This document shows positions 32,335-43,600 of a stretch of 45,000 nt of DNA, piece by piece. Under the pieces are notes generated by a model. It ran no database searches. It saw nothing but the letters and a program-made list of their open reading frames with translations, and was not told the DNA's origin. The first letter of the stretch is position 1. Each line of letters starts with the position of its first letter. A program made the translations under genes and the position numbers. Source of the DNA: Hyphochytrium catenoides (taxonomy: Eukaryota; Sar; Hyphochytriomycetes; Hyphochytriales; Hyphochytriaceae); the NCBI GenBank assembly GCA_900088475.1, contig FLMG01003187.1:1-45000 (forward strand), written 5' to 3'.

Positions 32335-35061
32335 CCGATGTCAACTATTTTAGATACCGTTTGATCACGGCTAAGCTCCCTAACTCTGCACGAGGCGGCG
32401 GCCCGAATGATTGTATCCCGGTTGGCCCCTCCTGCTGCGCCGCACCCTTTCTTGCTGCTTCCACTTTTCTCCGCTCTCTTAGAATTCTTCCTTTCTTTCT
32501 TCTTTCTCCTCTGTCTTCTCTTCAAGCCACGGCCGCCCCGGTTCCTGTTCCTCCTCCAGTTGTCGTTCAAGAGGGAAATCAAGAATCCTCTCTCTCTCGC
32601 ATTATCGGTTATGAGGATGAGTTCTCCGCTTCCTTCTCGGTGTCCCCGCAGCTCCTGCCGCTTCCTGTCGATCCTCCCCGGCCGCCCTTAGTGGCCGGGC
32701 GATTGAGCTCCCTGATGCTTCCTTCCTCTTTTTTTCTCTTTCTGACCTGCTCCTTTTCTCTCTTGTTCTAATTGTAAGCAGTAGTCTACTAGTCACTCCC
32801 TAATATGACAAGAATAAAGCGAAAGAGAGCTCCCTGCCATAGAGAACGGCAGAGGTCTTCGGCGAGTCAGCTCTCTCATGCCTTACCGCGTAAAGGCTGC
32901 TTCTTGTTGGGGCCTATAATAAGATCAGGGCCTGGTATTGAAGCCCCGTGCTAGCGAGCTCTTTCCTGCTGGCACCAGTTCTCTCCTCCTTCTTTTCAAA
33001 GAAGCTGGTGTAGGATAAACAGGAGGATGAACACGGTACACTTTCCTTATCCCTGCTAAAAATCTAAAAGCCTAGACATCCGACGGTCAGTTGGCGCTCT
33101 CATAGATGGGAACGAGTTGGCTATCTTAGCGCGTGATTGACCGGCCAATGATATCTTCACGGAGCTTCTAGTGAAAGAAACGCAGATAGATAACGGGATA
33201 GAAGATGGCCTTCTCCACAGACAACTTCGGCAAGAAGACAAGCCAGCTAGCGCATAACCAAGCAGCTCCGTAGTTGTTTCGACACGACGAGAGCTATTAT
33301 TGAGCAAGCAAGAGTTTTTTCTTAGATAGTTCTCGACTCTACCTCTTCGGCTACGGTTCAACCAATGATAGAAGCGCTAGATCAGAGGTCTGTGCTCAAT
33401 AGACTCAGAAGAAAGAAGACGTCCAAAAGCATTTGACAAGAGTCTTCAGTACTGCTCACGTCTCACAGCAACCAATGTAAGACATCTTCTGGTCGGTGAA
33501 CTTTATTTGTTGACGACCCTCTTCTGGCTTTCCTTGAGAAGGGCGATTGCCCTACCTCTCGCTTCAGTCTCATGTGCTACCCTTCAGGAGCTTCCACAGC
33601 GTCTCTGATTTTACTCACTGAACAGCTGGAGAAGTAACACGCTCTCTCCTCTTTAAGCTCTCTCGTTTCTCTTCCTGCCGCCAGCGTCTATTTCAGGGCT
33701 TCCTCCTGTGTCCGCGTACTTTGCCATCGTGTGGTACGTCATCACGCCAACAGCAAAACTAGTGACGGCAATAAGAGGCCAGGTAGCTCTGTCACTTGCG
33801 AGCCACATTCTCATGGTTTGGCGAGTGGTTGGAGTCAAGCCCATGTTATCCTTACTTTTGGAAGGTGGTGCTAGGCGATCCGGTACTTCTTTCTGGCAGG
33901 TTGTGGCTCAAATGAGTCAAAATGGGAAGTGAACGACGCCTACATGCAGCATGGCAGCAGAGTCTTCAGTAGACAGTAGCGGGCATTATCAGCGTAGTCC
34001 TTCAGCAGACTCGTGGCGTGGTGTTCCTATCTGGACCAAGGTGTGGAAGGACATCTTCCGTATGAAGGAGAGATAATAAGTCGACTCAAGGTGGAAGAAA
34101 AAGAGCAAGGACAGGAGGAGGACACGCAGCTGCTTCCTTCCTTCATCTGCTAGTTCAAAAGGACAGATGGGAATTATTGGGGACTGAGAAACCCCACATC
34201 CTCCACCAGGAAGAGCGCAGCCAACAAGCAACCACCAGGAACGTGGCGTACTACGAAGGCCTCACAGGCTGCTAATGCGAGTAGAGGCCCGGCCACCAGG
34301 AGAGCCAAGCAGAGAGGAGATCAGGCGCAGGAGGCCGAGGACGATGAAACTCTCCCTCCTACTATGGACAGGAGTCAACAACTTGTCTCGAGAAACTCTT
34401 CCCTAGTTCTGCTTGGACAGAAAAGGAAATCTTCTTCTCCTCCTCCTTCCTGCTGGCAGTACAGAGAGTCGACACCTCCTTCTCTTCTTCTCTTCCCTGC
34501 CTTTCCCTGCCCCTGTTCCCGATGCTTTGTCCCTGCTGCTGCTGTCGTTGGAGGAGGTTCCCCGTTCTTCTCTCAGGCCAGACAGAATAGACCGGCCGAC
34601 GGGCGATAGACAGGAAGAACGAGGGTTATGTGGCCGCCTCTCCATACTGTTGTTTCCTTCTCTTCCTTCCTTCCTCCCTTGGCGTCTTGCAGAGAAGAAT
34701 GTCTTGCGGTCAGGTGAGCTCCTTGCAACCAGTCTCAGGTCATATTCTTTTATTTCTTCGGATTTGTTGTAGACTACTGTTTTATACAAGGAGAAGATGT
34801 GAAAAAATGTACAACGACCAAGAAGAACAAGAGCAAAAACTACTAGTAGGCCAGAAAAAAAGAAAGGAAACGAGGAAGAAAGCAGCTCCATCAGCACCCG
34901 ATCACCAAGGGCGGCGGCCGGGGAGGATGTTGGGCAGGAAGCGAGAGCTGCGGGGACACTGAGGAGGACGCGGGGAGATCATCGTCCTCACCATAAATCT
35001 AAATAAAAAAAGAAGTGGCGCCTGCCTGCTGGTCTACTAAAGGGATAGTCGTGCCTATCGC

Positions 35062-35111
35062 GCTCAGCTGCCACCGTTCGATCGGCTTGGGCTGCACACA
35101 TGATGTTGATA
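35062..35111 (-). repeat. Inverted repeat, right arm
   Basis: Partner of 32284-32334 on the opposite strand, about 2.7 kb away. In the matching minus-strand frame it encodes QPKPIERWQLSA, so the two arms are alike at protein level as well, which suggests two relics of one coding repeat family. Confidence 0.8.
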
Positions 35112-35817
35112 CAGCGAGCCACAGAGGCCGACCCTCGCTCCACCATTCGGTACAAAGCAAAGCAGTGACTGGTAGTAGACTACTGATTGCTGAAGATATG
35201 AAAATGTGGACTCCGTACTTTATTGTTCCGTACAACAATGGCCTCTTTATCTTGGAAGAAGATAGTGGTAATAGCTACTACTACGATAAGAAGAAACTAA
35301 GAAGAAGAAAAAGAGGAAGGAGAAGGAGAAGATGATGAAGAAGAAGAAAAAGAGGAAGGAGCAGAAAAAGAGGAAGGAGAAGAAAGAGAACAAAGAAGAA
35401 GAAGAAGCGGAAGACAAGACGAGAGCTACAGAGTCCTAGACTTTTGATCAACACATTCTCCCGCACCACCCTCATTTATTATCGGAAGGGGAAGAAGAAG
35501 AATCAAATTTGAACTCTTGGACAATAACCGGAAGAGGAGAAGAAGAGGCCGAGACCACCGTCAACACGCTCAATCATCATGCAGCCAGGAGCGGGGTCCA
35601 AACGCTGAAGAGGATTACGCTTCAGAATCTGTAGCGCATTCTCTTCATGGATTGCGAGGGGATTCTGGTATGAGGAGTCACTGCCTTTGCCAACCAAGGC
35701 CAATGATGTCGAGAAACCTCAAGAAAGAAGCGCGGCACGATCACACTGAAGCTTTACCAGCTGTTGGACAGAGTCCAGGACGTGGGGCATGGCACCACCA
35801 AAAGACTCCCAGAAGAC

Positions 35818-36060
35818 TAGCGGCACAAAGTGCAGCCACACAGCATGACACGGACCATTCTCAGACAAGCGACCTTGATAGCCAGCATGGATTGCTGCAT
35901 AGAGAAGGGGTTCTGGACTGCAGCGAATCGATCCATGAAGGACACATCAAAGGACGAGTAGTGATAGAAAGTTGAGAGGCCACGGTCCACCAAAACTCCA
36001 GGCTTCTGATGATTGGAGCCCCGGGAGAAGGTGGCGAGGTTCGTGGGAACCTCTTTTATC
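35818..36060 (-). pseudogene. Relic of a paralogue of the five-span membrane protein
   Basis: The minus-strand translation reads TFSRGSNHQ, then ~40 residues, then SMLAIKVACLRMVRVML, before a TAG at 35820. The membrane protein at 15259-16542 has RFSLGSNHQ followed at similar distance by VSLLTLRSLRVFF. At DNA level 36007-36030 matches 15467-15490 at 21 of 24 positions. The spans expected upstream are not found, so this is a C-terminal fragment. A further open stretch at 35703-35503 (-) may be the rest of the tail. The match is short, so the call is tentative. Confidence 0.35.
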
Positions 36061-36663
36061 TAATAAATAGCTACACTACTTAAGAAAAGGAAGATGAGGA
36101 GAAGAGAAAGAGAAGAATGAGAAGAAAAGGGGAACAGTAGCTTGTGATTCAAGTTAATATATAGGCTACTGCTACTATCTTTCAGAACAAAGAAGAAAAA
36201 AGGGAAGAAGAAAGGCGACAAGAGAGGAAGAAGGTGGAGACAGCGGAGAGAAGAAGAAAAAGACGGAGAGGAGAAGAAGAAGAGACAACAAGAGCCACAA
36301 GACTTTGGTCTTGTCGATCAGCCCTATCTGCCCCACACTGGGTCGTTCGTCAAGGAGAGCAACCACCAGCACTATTGTCCATAATGGGCACGATGATGGC
36401 CTTGCAGCAGAAAGACGACGCTTCAAGCTGTGAAGGGTTCAATGGCGCTGTGCCTCTGGGTATACGGCAGGTCCGTGGCGACGGTCTCCTTGAGTGATGC
36501 TGAGCTACGGTTCATATTCTTCCCCGGTAGTAAGTGCTTCCTCTAAAGAACGCCCCACTGAATCTCTTCTTTCTCCATTCTTATATACGGTAGATGATGG
36601 CTGTGTATAGCATCGGACTCCTGAACTTTTGTCTTCACTGTTGTCTTCCATCTAAACTCGAGT

Positions 36664-36691
36664 TGAAGCTCCTCGAAGGCCTCATCCATCG
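36664..36691. repeat. 28-base direct repeat, copy 1
   Basis: Identical to 36737-36764, 73 bases away. On the minus strand both copies encode MDEAFEELQ. Confidence 0.9.
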
Positions 36692-36736
36692 CACAGTCCG
36701 GCTTCTGTTCCTAGGTTCCATGCTCAGGCCGAGATC

Positions 36737-36764
36737 TGAAGCTCCTCGAAGGCCTCATCCATCG
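36737..36764. repeat. 28-base direct repeat, copy 2
   Basis: Exact second copy of 36664-36691. The flanks diverge directly on both sides. Confidence 0.9.
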
Positions 36765-37538
36765 TATGTGAATGACACCCGCAAAAAACGACATCAGTAT
36801 TGGTCAGCATAAGAAACTTCCCGCTATGAATTGGAGAGAGAGGAGAGGCCAGAAGACGGCTGATCGGCGCTATTTGAAACTTGGGGCCATGAATCACTAA
36901 CATCCAACGCTGTTCTTCGATCCAGGTTATCGGATACGCGTTCTTTGTGATGACAGAGGCGACCGATGGCATACCATCGGCCCAAGTATCAGTATCGGGA
37001 TGTTTCTCAACATATTCACCGCCATCTCGATGTCGGCTTCTTCAGTTATGCTCTGTGCAATGTTCCTCATTGTCCAGGTGAAGGCGTGAGGGTGGGAGGC
37101 GGAATATCTCATTCCATTGTCTTGAATGATCCCAGCAAACACCTTGAAAAGTGTTACCCTCACCATGAATGTGGCTGTGGACTGAGATCGCCAAAGGAGG
37201 ATATGCAAAGCTGGAGCTCTACATTGCACATGGGGCATCAAGATGGGAAGCCTGTCCTCCAGTGTTTATCCAAGCCTTTGACGGCCCTACTTGTACGCTG
37301 CTTAGTGCTATACCGACTAGGCAAATCACACTCGGATTCAATAGAAATGATGATAGACCTCCTGCTGGCAGTCTACTAAGGTTAATACTGACTAGGTTCA
37401 GTTCTTAGGCTAAGATGTGGCTGTCAACGAAGAGTGTCTCACAACTCGTACAGATGCTTTCTCGTGGACTACCATCCCACCGCCCATCAAACACCCTCCT
37501 CTTTTTCATGGTGGCCCACACTATGGCATGAGGTACAG

Positions 37539-38507
37539 TCAGGAGATAACTTTGTCCGCCATAGCTGTGACGTGTCTCACGTCAGTTCCACAGCATCCTC
37601 CCACCACGCGCAGGCTATCACCTAGAATCTCTTGTATGGAGCCATAACAATGGGCAAGCTCAAGCGGATCACCATCATCCAACTCATCACAATTGTCTAG
37701 CTCTTGATGGCTCTTCTTGCTTGCATTAGCACGTATGCACCCAATCCGCTTCCGCAGGCTAGCAGACATGGACTTCAAACTAGGTAAGAAATGACAAGGA
37801 TGAGAGCAATTGATTCCATAGTAGATGGCATAAGCATCAGTGGCGGCGTCCACCTTGGCGATTGCTTCAGCCAGGGTCATTCCAGTCTGAAGCTTTCCGT
37901 CTGTTTCCAGGGTGAAGGATACTACGACTGGAAGATGGAACTCCTGAGCGAGCTCCACGACAGCGATGGACTCGACAAGGCTTGACGTGGTCATTATGCT
38001 CACCACGTCCACTCCGGCTCTGCTAAAGGTCTCAAACTGAGAGTAGTAAAAGTTCTTTGCTGTCTCAACCGTCATCACTTCATTCCCGTCTGTCTGTTGA
38101 TAAGCATCACCCAGGGGCCCCACGTTTCCGCTGATAACAATTGTCATTCCTTTTTTCTCATAGTACTCTCCTTTGAGCTCTTGAAGTAGCTGAACAGCTG
38201 CATGGTTTAGTTTGATGATCTCTTCTTTAGAGTAGCCCATTTGCTCTCCCCAGTAGTCGCTTGCCCTCCAAGTGGGAGTCTCCAGTACGATCCCGCGCTG
38301 TAGCTTTGCAGCTAGCTGGACGTAGGGCTCGTAGACTGTACGCAATAGTTGTCTGCCTTCGTCAGTGACCAACAAAGTGAAGGCTGCGAAGTAGGGAAGG
38401 TCTTGTCCGTGATGGAATGTAAGAGTGGACTCAATGCCGCCTTCAGTTAGAAAAGGCTTCGTGGAGGCGAGCTGTGGTACGCTGTTAGGCTGACAGTCCT
38501 CCTGCAT
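37539..38507 (-). CDS. Homocysteine S-methyltransferase
   Basis: 322 residues from the ATG at 38507 to TAG/TGA at 37539. It has the S-methyl-trans domain of the MmuM/HMT family: TEGGIESTL near the N-terminus (~21-29), GNVGPLGDAY (128-136), GVDVVSIMT (165-173), and the zinc ligands Cys234 (GINC) with Cys305/Cys306 (GGCCGT). The family transfers a methyl group from S-methylmethionine, another methyl sulfonium donor or betaine to homocysteine, making methionine in the cytosol. Length is normal (300-330). Some family motifs deviate (ETPTW, TSSL), so the methyl donor is open. An upstream minus-strand stretch (38692-38553, MGKRSSIVLLVLKG..) ends in a GT donor and could splice in phase to an acceptor at 38482, giving a 360-residue form with an N-terminal extension. 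Confidence 0.85.
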   Translation of the reverse strand: MQEDCQPNSVPQLASTKPFLTEGGIESTLTFHHGQDLPYFAAFTLLVTDEGRQLLRTVYEPYVQLAAKLQRGIVLETPTWRASDYWGEQMGYSKEEIIKLNHAAVQLLQELKGEYYEKKGMTIVISGNVGPLGDAYQQTDGNEVMTVETAKNFYYSQFETFSRAGVDVVSIMTTSSLVESIAVVELAQEFHLPVVVSFTLETDGKLQTGMTLAEAIAKVDAATDAYAIYYGINCSHPCHFLPSLKSMSASLRKRIGCIRANASKKSHQELDNCDELDDGDPLELAHCYGSIQEILGDSLRVVGGCCGTDVRHVTAMADKVIS

Positions 38508-40660
38508 AGTTGCTTTGAGGTGGACGCAGATGCAGTCCGGCGGAGTGTTCACCTTGTTGTTAGTGTCTGGGTCAAATGTAGAATGAGCTGCTGCAGACGA
38601 GAGGCTGCTTGCTCAACTTGTTCTGGTGCGACCACTATCTGACATGATTGTCCCTTGAGCACGAGGAGGACAATAGAGGATCTCTTCCCCATACGATGCT
38701 CGTGCTCTTAGCTAACCTTTTTGAAAGCAGGACGGCGATGATGCACGATGGCAGGAGAACAAGTACTATTACCTAGCTGGCTAAGGAAGAAAGTGGGAAG
38801 AGAAGTGTGCAGGCATGATAAGGAAGAAACTGGGGCGATGAACTGAATGAACGCCAAGTTGTAGGAGGAAGAAGACGAGGAAAGGAGAGAGGAAGACAGA
38901 GAGGAGAGAATGAGAGACACAGTGAGAGATAAAGTGCGGGAGAGAAAGAGAGAGAGTGAGAGAGGGAGGGGAAGAGAGAGAGAGAGAAAGAGAGAGAAGA
39001 GAGAAAAAGAAACGGAGGAAAGAGGCAGGGAATTAGAGTGAATGCATTTGTACAAATAAAGCACAGTGAGTGTACAGGGAAGAGAGAGAGAAAAGAGAGA
39101 GAGAGAGAGAGAGAGAAAGAGGGAGAGAAAGAGAGAGAGAGAGAGAAAGAGAGAGAAAGAGAGAGAGGAGGGGAAGTAACGAATAGGCCTATCAAGAGAC
39201 GGGAAGGAGAGGCATCACAATGAAGCACCTGACGGGGGCCGTATTGTTTCTCTTCATACAATTCGGGACTTTCTTGTTATATCCCAGGTCACCTTCATCC
39301 TTCCAATATTAACTGGTCACTCTTAATACCTCCGAATATAATAAATACGGTAGTTCATCGTTCTTTTCGGCCCTTGCCCCTCAATAGGCCCTCTTTGACA
39401 AGCATTTGAGGGTCTATCTTTTGGCCAATCCCAGGACGTTAAACGAGAAGCGAGGAGAATGGGCATCTCCCATTGGCTGTCCAAAATGCTTGTGCCTTCT
39501 CATTGGACCAAACTTTATACTGGCTATGACCAATGAGGCTTCTCTTTCTTATTTGCTATCATTTTATAGGCGGAAGGACTCCCTGAATCATTATTCCCAA
39601 AAATAGGCAGAGTCTTACGTTTTCAAGGTATTAGCTATGACATCTGTAGTGCTCGAGGTGGTTGAGAATGGGTAGGCCGGGGGCCTATAGGTTGCCGATC
39701 CGCGGGGGGTGCGGCAAAATTACCCATAGTTAATGTTCCTACAGTAGGAGCCCAGATTCTGACATTGTGGAGACTATAATTCATGTGGTGCTTCCGCCCT
39801 AACTTGGACATTGCGGGCGCTGTCTCCCTCATGTCCAAAAGTGCCAAGCGCAAGCCACTGACGAGGCTGTGAGCAGCCAGTGCATCAGCAGAAGTTTCCC
39901 ATCGCTCTAACTCTAAAAGAAGAGTCAGCGCACGCGCAAGAGCTCCTGCCTCGAGAAAGGTTGACGGGATGTCGGCGAAGATTAGGGGCTAGGGATGCAT
40001 GGTTTTTTACTCTAGTTGTTGCAGCGAGAAGCGCAAGAAAGAGCGGACCTGCTATCCTTGTATCTTGTATGGAGGACGTACAGTATGTGCGAGCGATGGT
40101 GGCGGCGCGAGATGGCCCACAGAGTTCATGGTGCCTGGCGATGTATGAGATTGGGAACCACTCATCATCAATAGATACTTGCTAGGTTGCTCTCTCTTCC
40201 TCCAAGGGCTATGCTTCTCTTTTAAGCTAGCCTATGGTATAGCTTCTTGATTGTAACTGATACGATAGCCAAAGACGGGGCATGCTTGGACCTATTTCAA
40301 GAAATGACTGGTATGGACAACTCATCGACGAAGATGTCCAATGGTCATTCACCATGATTGCTGTCCAACGGCATCCACTGTTAGGCGACAATGTGGAAAA
40401 GAGGTTACGTGGCTTCTTTGCTCCGTTGACAAAGATAACAAGATGCGAGCTCAGTCCAGCTTTGGGGCTCTGCTTATAAATTATAGCGAGTAACATTATT
40501 TAGCAGATCCGTGCCATCTATAGATCAGTTCCTTGAATGGCCTATTGTTCACGCCACGCCGCGCTCTTCTTTGTTCGTAGTGGAGCACTTGTTGGCTAGT
40601 CAAACACTCGGAAAGGATGCACGTAACTCTATATATTGTAAGCAAAGCCGCTAGCTTCCC
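38508..40660. other. Intergenic region with GA tracts and clustered CCAAT boxes
   Basis: It includes the possible upstream exon at 38692-38553 (-), two GA tracts (see next entry), and four CCAAT/ATTGG pentamers between about 39424 and 39534 in a region that could be a promoter. A 65-codon ATG frame at 40282-40479 (+) has protein-like composition but no domain. No other gene is supported. Confidence 0.35.
38870..39172. repeat. GA-rich polypurine tracts
   Basis: Two purine tracts on the + strand (about 38870-39030 and 39080-39172) made of GA and GAAA units, split by ~50 bases of mixed sequence. Frames read through them give Leu/Ser/Phe or Arg/Glu/Lys repeats and are not genes. Confidence 0.85.
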
Positions 40661-43600
40661 TTAACCACTGTCTTCTTTCTCTTCGCGGTTGGTCTCAATC
40701 ACCGCACGGATTATCTGTCGCCATAGTCTTCGGAAGAAGAGGCGCCGCTCCTCTCCAGATAAAGCTTTCAACCTGTTCTTTATTACCTGATCGTTAAGCT
40801 TGTTCTTTCTCCTTTTGCTCTTATTCAAGCCTGTCCGTGACGTCTTCTCAACCTGACAAAAAAAGTGTTGAAGAATTTGAAAAGGCAGAGTGATTGACTC
40901 TTGGACGGCGCATAAAGGGTACCAACCTCGAGGCCAGAGAAGAGAATGAGCACTATCACGATGAAGGCCATACTGACAGTTCCCCAATCCAAGTTGCTTG
41001 ACGTGGCGAGAGAGAGGATGATATAGTAGGACGAGAGAAAGAACTGCATTATCAGCAGCAGTTCCTCCGTGAAGTTGTCGACCGGATCTATCAGAAGCAG
41101 CAGCGGTCAAAAGGATTAGACACAATCGGAGCTTCCTCAGGAAGACATCGGCGCCATCGAGAAAGACTCTACCTCGGAACGGCTTCTTTCTCAGCTGGGA
41201 AATAAGAGAGAAAAGCCATAGTACGCAGAGCATCAGCGAGCTCAACATCATGGATGTCTGTGTCTCCAGGATGACAGCAACTAGAACATTCTGCGTGATC
41301 TTCCAGAGGATCCAGTGCTCCATGTTGGGCTTGAGATAGTCAAATAGCACGTGAATATATCCATTTACTATGCACCGATCCACTGTTTCGGTAGCCGATG
41401 GTAATAGGAGATGAAGAGTCGATGTGGTCAGGGTTATCCTTAGCAAGAATGGAGGCCGTCAGGTCGCAGCTAGGATTGATAGCGACCTACCCTTGACAAA
41501 GCCAGCCACAATGACGTAGGGCCGGGCGCTGCTCACGTTGTGATCTTTCCATAGATAGCCGCAAGACATCTGAAGACCGGCAATCGCGGCACAGAGGAAT
41601 AGAAGAAAGTACGCAAAGCTCCGTCCTGATCGATAGTCGCTGCTCTCCAGAGTGATGCTGGCGTCAAGCTTCATCACCTAAACGGGAACGGCAGTCAGAA
41701 TGGGAGCAGGTCTCTTTGTTAAATAGCCAAAGCCTAGGGATAGGTCAAGAATGATGTTCTTACCTTTTGTCCCGCAATATCGCGCAGAACAATGAGCTGG
41801 AGCGCAGATCTCAAGAGAGGAAAGAGCAGGATATGGATCATGAGCTGGATGAAGATCTGAATCACCTGAAAGAAGAGGGACCACGTGTCAAAAAGTCTAG
41901 CCCTAGCGAAGACTCTGATAAGTGAAGCCTGGCCCTTACCCGTCTCTTCCAGAATCTCAGCTCCAATGCGGCTACAAGCAAGCAACGGAAAGTTAGTTTT
42001 GCTTCCTTTGTGCTCAAAGGGCGGATACGATGTTGGTCCTACCGTCACGAAGCGATGCTTTGGTCACAGTCTTCAACTTGAGTCGAGCGCTATAGAGAAG
42101 AGATCACGGATGTACAGAGAAAGAAGGTGAGAAGCTCCATTATGCTAAGCGAGAGAGAGAGAAAGAGAGAGAGAGAAAGAGAAAGAGAGAGAGAGTTAGA
42201 CAGAGAGAGAGAGAGAGATTATGACTATGGCAGATAGGAATTGATAGGACGCACTTGGTAGTCATTTCCTGAGGGAACATCAAGTCGACGACTTCGCCTA
42301 TATTGCGAAGGTGGTGGCGAGTGACAAGATAATAGTACACTCCGCTGGCAAGAGGGAACATCAGGGCCGCAAAGATCCAAAGGAGAGCTCCATCCACTAA
42401 GTGCGATACGATTGTGCCATAGCCTAAAAAGCCGCAGTTCTGGAGGATAGAGGTTGAAGAAAAAGACAATGTCAGGGGAAACGTCTGCTGCCATTGAGAA
42501 TGGAAAGAAGAGAAAAAAGTAACGTACATAGTCGCCATTATAGGCTGGAGGCAGGTCGTAGCCGAAGATCTCTAGGATACCCAGCACTGGCGTCCGACCT
42601 GAAGGAGAGGACTGTCCAAGCGCAAATTGTACTGCTCGGGATGCGATGTCAGGAGAGAAACTTTGTCAGATAAGAAGCGGAGAAGGAGATTAGCTGATGA
42701 TGCCAAAAGGGACAAGGCTGGTGGTGCTCTTGCATCCCGCGGCTTACCTTGTAAGAAGTAGATGACCAGTGTGGCCAGCCCAGAGATCTCGTTTGCATCT
42801 TGCAGCAGCGCAAGTAGAATACTGAAGAAGCCTAGCAGCGCCACTCCGACCCATAGCAAGACCTTCGCCTGTTGCTCCACACCAGTGCAGACTGGGTAGT
42901 AGTACACATACATGGCGACGGGAATTTTATCAAACAAGAGTAGGAACTAGTGCCGACACTTCTCTAGAGTGGTGACTTCAACTCACCTTCTGGCGCTTGG
43001 CATTGTGGCCCCAGCTTGACAAAGCCATCTTGGCAGCCCATGCAGAGCAGAGAGGTGTTAGTATACTCAAGGCCACAGCCGGAGACTGTTCCAAAGAGCT
43101 CTAATTCGTTCGGCTGCCGCTGCCCTGAACAAGAGCTTATGTTAGAAAGAATCCTGCAAGGTCGGAGCGCTATTCCATCGGGAGATAGACCGGTACCTGG
43201 GCAGAACTCGAGGCCACACTCGTAAGTGTTGGCAGTTAAGATCCGATCGGCGGCATTGGTCACAGCGTCTGACGTGGTGAGGGACCAGAGCTCCGCTTTT
43301 AAGAGCTGTTAAGCGGCAAAGCGGTCGTTACTTTCCCTTTCTTGAGCGGCATCACTGGTGGGCACAGGCTCACCTCTTTCTCAATAGATTTATGGTCAAC
43401 CCAATAGCCGGGCCGAGCGAAGAAGCGATCTTGCCCCTCACACCGTAGCATGTCGTTGACGGAGAAGCACGCAACGCACGTCAATCCGTCGATGCCAAAG
43501 AATCCTGAGAAGGCAGGATAAGCCCAGAGAAGAGAAAGAATGGCTTAGCCTTATAGAGAATAGGACATCCTCAAGTCTTAATCACTAACCAGCTCTCATC

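Larger units (their letters stand above)
31596..35502. other. Long intergenic region with an inverted repeat pair
   Basis: No gene is supported. The notable content is an inverted repeat pair at 32284-32334 and 35062-35111 (see those entries). C/T-rich frames at 32253-32771 and 34364-34900 are low-complexity. A GAA/GGA-rich stretch lies at about 35276-35433. I found no transposase-like frame between the arms. Confidence 0.4.
36061..37538. other. Region with overlapping broken frames and a 28-base direct repeat
   Basis: On the minus strand a frame at 37241-36927 (..ITEEADIEMA..) appears to continue in another frame at ~37018-36724 (..VEKHPDTDTWADGMPS..MDEAFEELQ). This suggests a frameshifted gene relic of unknown family. 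A short minus-strand ATG frame at about 36693-36547 begins with the same peptide MDEAFEELQ. Plus-strand frames at 36966-37408 overlap and are not separable by eye. The left part (36070-36300) is GAA/GGA-rich. Confidence 0.3.

Noticed and set aside
38708-39261. Leu/Ser/Phe-rich minus-strand frames
   Set aside because: Shadows of the GA tracts with no start context or domain.
40282-40479. 65-codon + strand ATG frame
   Set aside because: Protein-like composition but no domain, and overlapped by an 89-codon minus-strand ATG frame that is no better supported.
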